Of a DNA stretch of 64,000 nucleotides, positions 61,009 to 64,000 are shown piece by piece. Made by a program: the position numbers and the translations under genes. The notes beneath the pieces were generated by a model. It did no database searches and was not told the origin of the DNA. It saw nothing but the letters and a program-made list of their open reading frames with translations. The DNA is from Oscillospiraceae bacterium (GTDB taxonomy: Bacteria; Bacillota; Clostridia; Oscillospirales; Ruminococcaceae), in NCBI GenBank assembly GCA_009783695.1, contig WRCY01000005.1:1-64000 (forward strand), read 5' to 3'. Positions within the stretch are counted from its first letter, which is position 1. Every line of letters starts with the position of its first letter.

Positions 61009-62523
61009 CTAATTATTCTTTACAAAATCCTCTGTGAACTTGGACAATAAGGTTTTCAGTTCTTTCGCGGTATCGGGGGTTATATCCTTTTCGTTTCTGA
61101 TTATATCCAAAATGCTGTTGTGGTTTTGCTCCATGTGCTTAAAGAGCGCGGCTTCATAGTCGGCGACCTTGTTCACGGCGACTTTCGCGAGAAAACCGTT
61201 GATTACTGCAAAGATAATCATAATTTGATTTTCGACCGAAACGGGCGCGTTCTTGCCCTGCTTTAAGACTTCAACTATCCGCTCGCCGTTAGCGAGGCGG
61301 CTCTTGGTGTCGGCGTCGAGGTCCGAGCCGAACTGTGCAAACGCCTGCAGCTCCTTATACTGCGAATACTCGAGCTTGAGCGTACCCGAAACCTTTTTCA
61401 TTGCTTTAATTTGCGCGTTCCCGCCTACCCGCGACACAGAGATGCCGGGGCTGATTGCAGGTCTTATGCCGGAGTTGAAAAGCTCGGTTTCAAGGAAGAT
61501 TTGCCCGTCGGTAATGGAGATTACGTTGGTGGGGATGTACGCGGAAACGTCGCCTGCCTGCGTTTCAATAATGGGCAGCGCGGTAATGCTTCCGCCGCCG
61601 TATTCCTCGGTTAGACGTGCCGAGCGCTCGAGCAGGCGCGAATGCAGGTAGAAGACGTCGCCGGGATAGGCTTCACGTCCCGGGGGACGCTTGAGCAGCA
61701 GTGAAAGTGCGCGGTAGGCGACTGCGTGCTTGGTGAGGTCGTCATAGACTATAAGCACATCCCTGCCCTTGTCCATGAAGTATTCACCCATGGAGCAGCC
61801 AGCGTACGGCGCGACATATTGAATAGGCGCGAGTTCGCTCGCTCCGGCGGATACAACGATGGTATAGTCCATCGCGCCGCCTTTCTTGAACTCTTCAACA
61901 ACGGTTGCAACGGTCGAGCTTTTCTGCCCGATGGCAACGTATATGCAGATTACGCCTGTGTTTTTCTGATTTATAATAGTATCGACGGCAATCGCGGTCT
62001 TTCCTGTCTGGCGGTCGCCGATAATCAGCTCACGCTGACCGCGCCCGATAGGAATCATCGAGTCGATGGCTTTTATACCTGTCTGCAAAGGCACGTTTAC
62101 GGTTTTACGTGCGATAATACCGGGCGCTATTTTTTCAATCGGGCGGCTTTCCGCCGCGCTGATTGGGCCCTTGCCGTCAATCGGCTGCCCGAGCGCGTTC
62201 ACGACTCTGCCGAGCAGCGCTTCACCCACGGGAACCGAAACGATGCTTCCTGTGCGCTTTACGGTGTCGCCCTCGCGGATTCCGGCGTCAGAGCCGAGCA
62301 TAACCGCGCCGATGAAGTCCTGCTCTAAGTTGAGCGCCATGCACTGTATGCCGTTCTCGAACTCCAGAAGCTCGCCGAGCATGCATTTTTCAAGCCCGTG
62401 CAGGCGCACGATGCCGTCGCCGACGGTCACTACAGTTCCCGTGTCGGACAGGCTTATTTTCGCCCCGTAGTTTTTGATTTGGTCTTTGATTAGGGCAGTA
62501 ATTTCACCCGGACGTAAATCCAT
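61009..62523 (-). CDS. atpA: ATP synthase alpha subunit
   Basis: 504 residues. Walker A GDRQTGKT at 169-176, conserved [20 protein letters not shown] and [14 protein letters not shown]. Non-catalytic nucleotide-binding subunit of F1. The start is the ATG at 62523 at the end of a leader repeat copy. Confidence 0.97.
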   Translation of the reverse strand: MDLRPGEITALIKDQIKNYGAKISLSDTGTVVTVGDGIVRLHGLEKCMLGELLEFENGIQCMALNLEQDFIGAVMLGSDAGIREGDTVKRTGSIVSVPVGEALLGRVVNALGQPIDGKGPISAAESRPIEKIAPGIIARKTVNVPLQTGIKAIDSMIPIGRGQRELIIGDRQTGKTAIAVDTIINQKNTGVICIYVAIGQKSSTVATVVEEFKKGGAMDYTIVVSAGASELAPIQYVAPYAGCSMGEYFMDKGRDVLIVYDDLTKHAVAYRALSLLLKRPPGREAYPGDVFYLHSRLLERSARLTEEYGGGSITALPIIETQAGDVSAYIPTNVISITDGQIFLETELFNSGIRPAISPGISVSRVGGNAQIKAMKKVSGTLKLEYSQYKELQAFAQFGSDLDADTKSRLANGERIVEVLKQGKNAPVSVENQIMIIFAVINGFLAKVAVNKVADYEAALFKHMEQNHNSILDIIRNEKDITPDTAKELKTLLSKFTEDFVKNN

Positions 62524-62600
62524 ATTTTTAACCAAGTCCTTTCGTAAGTTTCATCGAAATGAATTGTCTCGTTTTCCCCGATTCCGTAGGGGTGATTGCA
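62524..62600 (-). repeat. Leader repeat copy (before atpA)
   Basis: Minus strand: CGGAATCGGGGAAAACGAGA, CAATTCATTTCGATG, then CGAAAGGACTTGGTTA before the ATG. Confidence 0.85.
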
Positions 62601-62614
62601 CAGTACATAACGAG

Positions 62615-63172
62615 TTATAATACCGTTTCCGCTATTTCTTTTTTGAGGGATTCAAGACGGTGTCTTACGCTGCCGTCTATGCGGCTCCCGCCGTAATCAA
62701 CAACCGCGCCGCCAATCAGCTCTTTGTCGGTTTTTTCATGAAGCTCGATTTTGCTGCCGGTAATCGTTTCCATCTTGGAGATAAGCTTTTCTTTTTGTCC
62801 GGCTGAAAGCGCGAACGCGCTCGTCACGGTGACGGGCGTAATTTTAAACTTATCGTAATATCTTGCGCGGAAGCTTCGATAGATTCTGCCGAAATATCCC
62901 ATGCGCCTCTTCTCCGCTAAGATGCAGAGGAAGTTATAAACGTACGGGGAAGTTTTACCGCCGAAAACGTTCTTCAAAACCTCAAGCTTTTCCTCGGTTT
63001 TTATTCCGGGCGCAAGGCAGAATTTTGCGAGCTCGGGCGCGCCGGACAGTGCGTCGTTCACGGCGCAAAGCTCGGACAGAACCGCTTCAAATCCGGGTTG
63101 CCGGTTGCCGTGCTCCTCCTCAAGAACCTCGAAAAAAGCGGAGGAATATATATTTTCAATAGAACTTTTCAT
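62615..63172 (-). CDS. atpH: ATP synthase delta subunit
   Basis: 185 residues. N-terminal helical domain and C-terminal pattern ELIGGAVVDYGGSRIDGSVR with the conserved GG of the delta/OSCP family. Links the b-subunit stalk to F1. Confidence 0.95.
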   Translation of the reverse strand: MKSSIENIYSSAFFEVLEEEHGNRQPGFEAVLSELCAVNDALSGAPELAKFCLAPGIKTEEKLEVLKNVFGGKTSPYVYNFLCILAEKRRMGYFGRIYRSFRARYYDKFKITPVTVTSAFALSAGQKEKLISKMETITGSKIELHEKTDKELIGGAVVDYGGSRIDGSVRHRLESLKKEIAETVL

Positions 63173-63240
63173 GATGCCTCCACCCGCGCAAAGCGCGGTA
63201 TTGTCCGCATGCGGCTTTCCTCGTGAGGGAGAACCGCCGC

Positions 63241-63735
63241 CTAAATTTTAACGAGGAATGAGTCGATGAGCTCGCTGTTGTCCTTTTCGCTGATTTCTTT
63301 TTCCGCAACGGCGGAAGCCGTCATAATTACAAGCTCTGAAATTTGATTTTTGATTTCGTTGACCACGCGCTTCTTTTCAAGCTCGATGTTTTCGTCGGCT
63401 CTCGCGAGAATCCGCGTCGCCTCTGAGTTTGCGCCGGAAATAATATCACGCTCCTTTTCGGCGGCGCGCACAGTCGCGGCGGTGATAATCTGCTCCGCCT
63501 CCGTCTTGGAGTTCGCAAGAAGCGCGGTGTATTCCCGCTCTTTTTCCTCTGCTGACAGCTTCGCCTGCTCGGCAGAGGAAAGCTCCGCCGAAATGAGTTC
63601 CCTGCGCCTTTCGAGCATTTCCATGACCTTCGAGTGCAGGAATCTCCTGTAAAGCGCCAAAAGAATAATGGTATTAATGAACGTGAAGATTATGGTCGTG
63701 AAATTAATACCTACAATAGGTGAAAAACCGTGCAT
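63241..63735 (-). CDS. atpF: ATP synthase b subunit
   Basis: 164 residues. One N-terminal membrane helix (about 10-32) and a long charged coiled coil (ERRRELISAELSSAEQAKLS). ATG at 63735 has GGAAAGGACT ahead. Confidence 0.95.
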   Translation of the reverse strand: MHGFSPIVGINFTTIIFTFINTIILLALYRRFLHSKVMEMLERRRELISAELSSAEQAKLSAEEKEREYTALLANSKTEAEQIITAATVRAAEKERDIISGANSEATRILARADENIELEKKRVVNEIKNQISELVIMTASAVAEKEISEKDNSELIDSFLVKI

Positions 63736-63831
63736 AAAACCAGTCCTTTCCATTGTTTACAAATGGGGCTGTGCCCCATACCCCGTCGGCTGACGCAGGG
63801 AAACCCTGCCTGCCTCTCTGAAGGGCTGATT

Positions 63832-64000
63832 TTAACCGAGTGAGCTGCTGAACGGACGGGTAAACATAACCATCAACGCGAAGATGAACGCATAAATCCC
63901 GCTCGTTTCGCAAATCGCGTCGCCGATAATCATAGTTCTTGTAATAACACCGGTAGCTTCAGGCTGTCTGCCTACGGCTTCAACCGCCTTCGCGCCGACA
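63832..64000 (-). CDS. atpE: ATP synthase c subunit (partial)
   Basis: The C-terminal 55 residues are visible. The polar loop AVGRQPEATG and the second helix with the ion-binding glutamate in GDAICETSGIYAF are clear. The residues around the glutamate (E-T-S-x-x-Y) resemble sodium-type rings (E-S-T-x-x-Y) more than typical proton rings. The N-terminal helix, with the key Gln position, is outside the window. Confidence 0.93.
   Translation of the reverse strand, partial: VGAKAVEAVGRQPEATGVITRTMIIGDAICETSGIYAFIFALMVMFTRPFSSSLG

Overview
The window reads as the chromosome of a motile, anaerobic, low-GC-lineage Gram-positive bacterium, probably a clostridial (Oscillospirales-like) Firmicute. The reasons are a flagellar operon of Firmicute type (FliY instead of a plain FliN, a CheC/CheD pair, FlbD, a TIGR02530-type operon protein, no P- or L-ring genes), strong AGGAGG-type ribosome sites, many TTG starts, and a fermentative set of genes (pyruvate kinase with a C-terminal PEP-utiliser domain, glycogen phosphorylase, GH13 amylase, F-type ATP synthase). 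Assignment to a genus is not possible from the sequence alone.

Layout. 1-331: 3' end of a coiled-coil protein built of 21-bp tandem repeats. 354-3331: a MacAB-like ABC exporter split over two divergent units, with a 56-residue Cys-rich protein ahead of the ATPase. 3413-9614: a small membrane protein, a DUF4097-like protein, a GT2 glycosyltransferase and a YfhO-family membrane protein with a long acidic tail. 9678-14523: coaX, a probable pantothenate ECF S component, and mfd. 14592-18983 (minus): a PilZ protein, a GGDEF diguanylate cyclase, a ParA-family ATPase with an AT-hook tail and a ComFB-domain protein, together a likely c-di-GMP module next to the flagellar genes. 20054-48867: the flagellar/chemotaxis cluster in order flgB flgC fliE fliF fliG fliH (small ORF) fliI fliJ fliK flgD flg_new flgE flbD motA motB fliM fliY cheY fliO fliP fliQ fliR flhB flhA sigD flgF flgG cheC cheD. 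48945-54895: an MBL-fold hydrolase, a complete type I toxin-antitoxin-like locus, glgP, a 65-residue protein and a GH13 enzyme. 54967-56724: pyk. 56803-64000 (minus): the atp operon, read atpE(partial) F H A, a 38-residue membrane peptide, G, D, a lipoprotein, C.

Two families of dispersed non-coding sequence run through the whole window and are its most unusual feature. The first is a leader repeat of about 78 bp that ends exactly at the start codon and carries the ribosome site (core GTGAAGAAAGGACTT). I see about 28 copies at 17 loci, on both strands, single or in exact tandem (4 x 77 bp before flgC, 5 x 78 bp before atpG), in front of functionally unrelated genes. The second is a family of imperfect palindromes whose arms are degenerate heptamers (ACAATTG, AATAATG) enclosing GC-rich mini-hairpins, often with the very stable GCGAAGC core. 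These lie in most other intergenic gaps and have been read into the proteins YfhO, Mfd, FlbD and MotB. A denser relative, consecutive cloverleaf-like palindromes, fills the motA-motB gap and interrupts one leader copy in the atp operon. A 161-bp MITE-like element sits before flhA.

How the genes work together: the central operon builds the whole flagellar basal body, export gate, hook, motor and switch plus sigma-D and the CheY/CheC/CheD/FliY adaptation branch. FlhF, FlhG, CheA, CheB, CheR, CheW and flagellin are not in the window. The c-di-GMP module beside it probably tunes motility. The glycogen and pyruvate kinase genes and the ATP synthase are housekeeping energy genes that share the same leader repeat.
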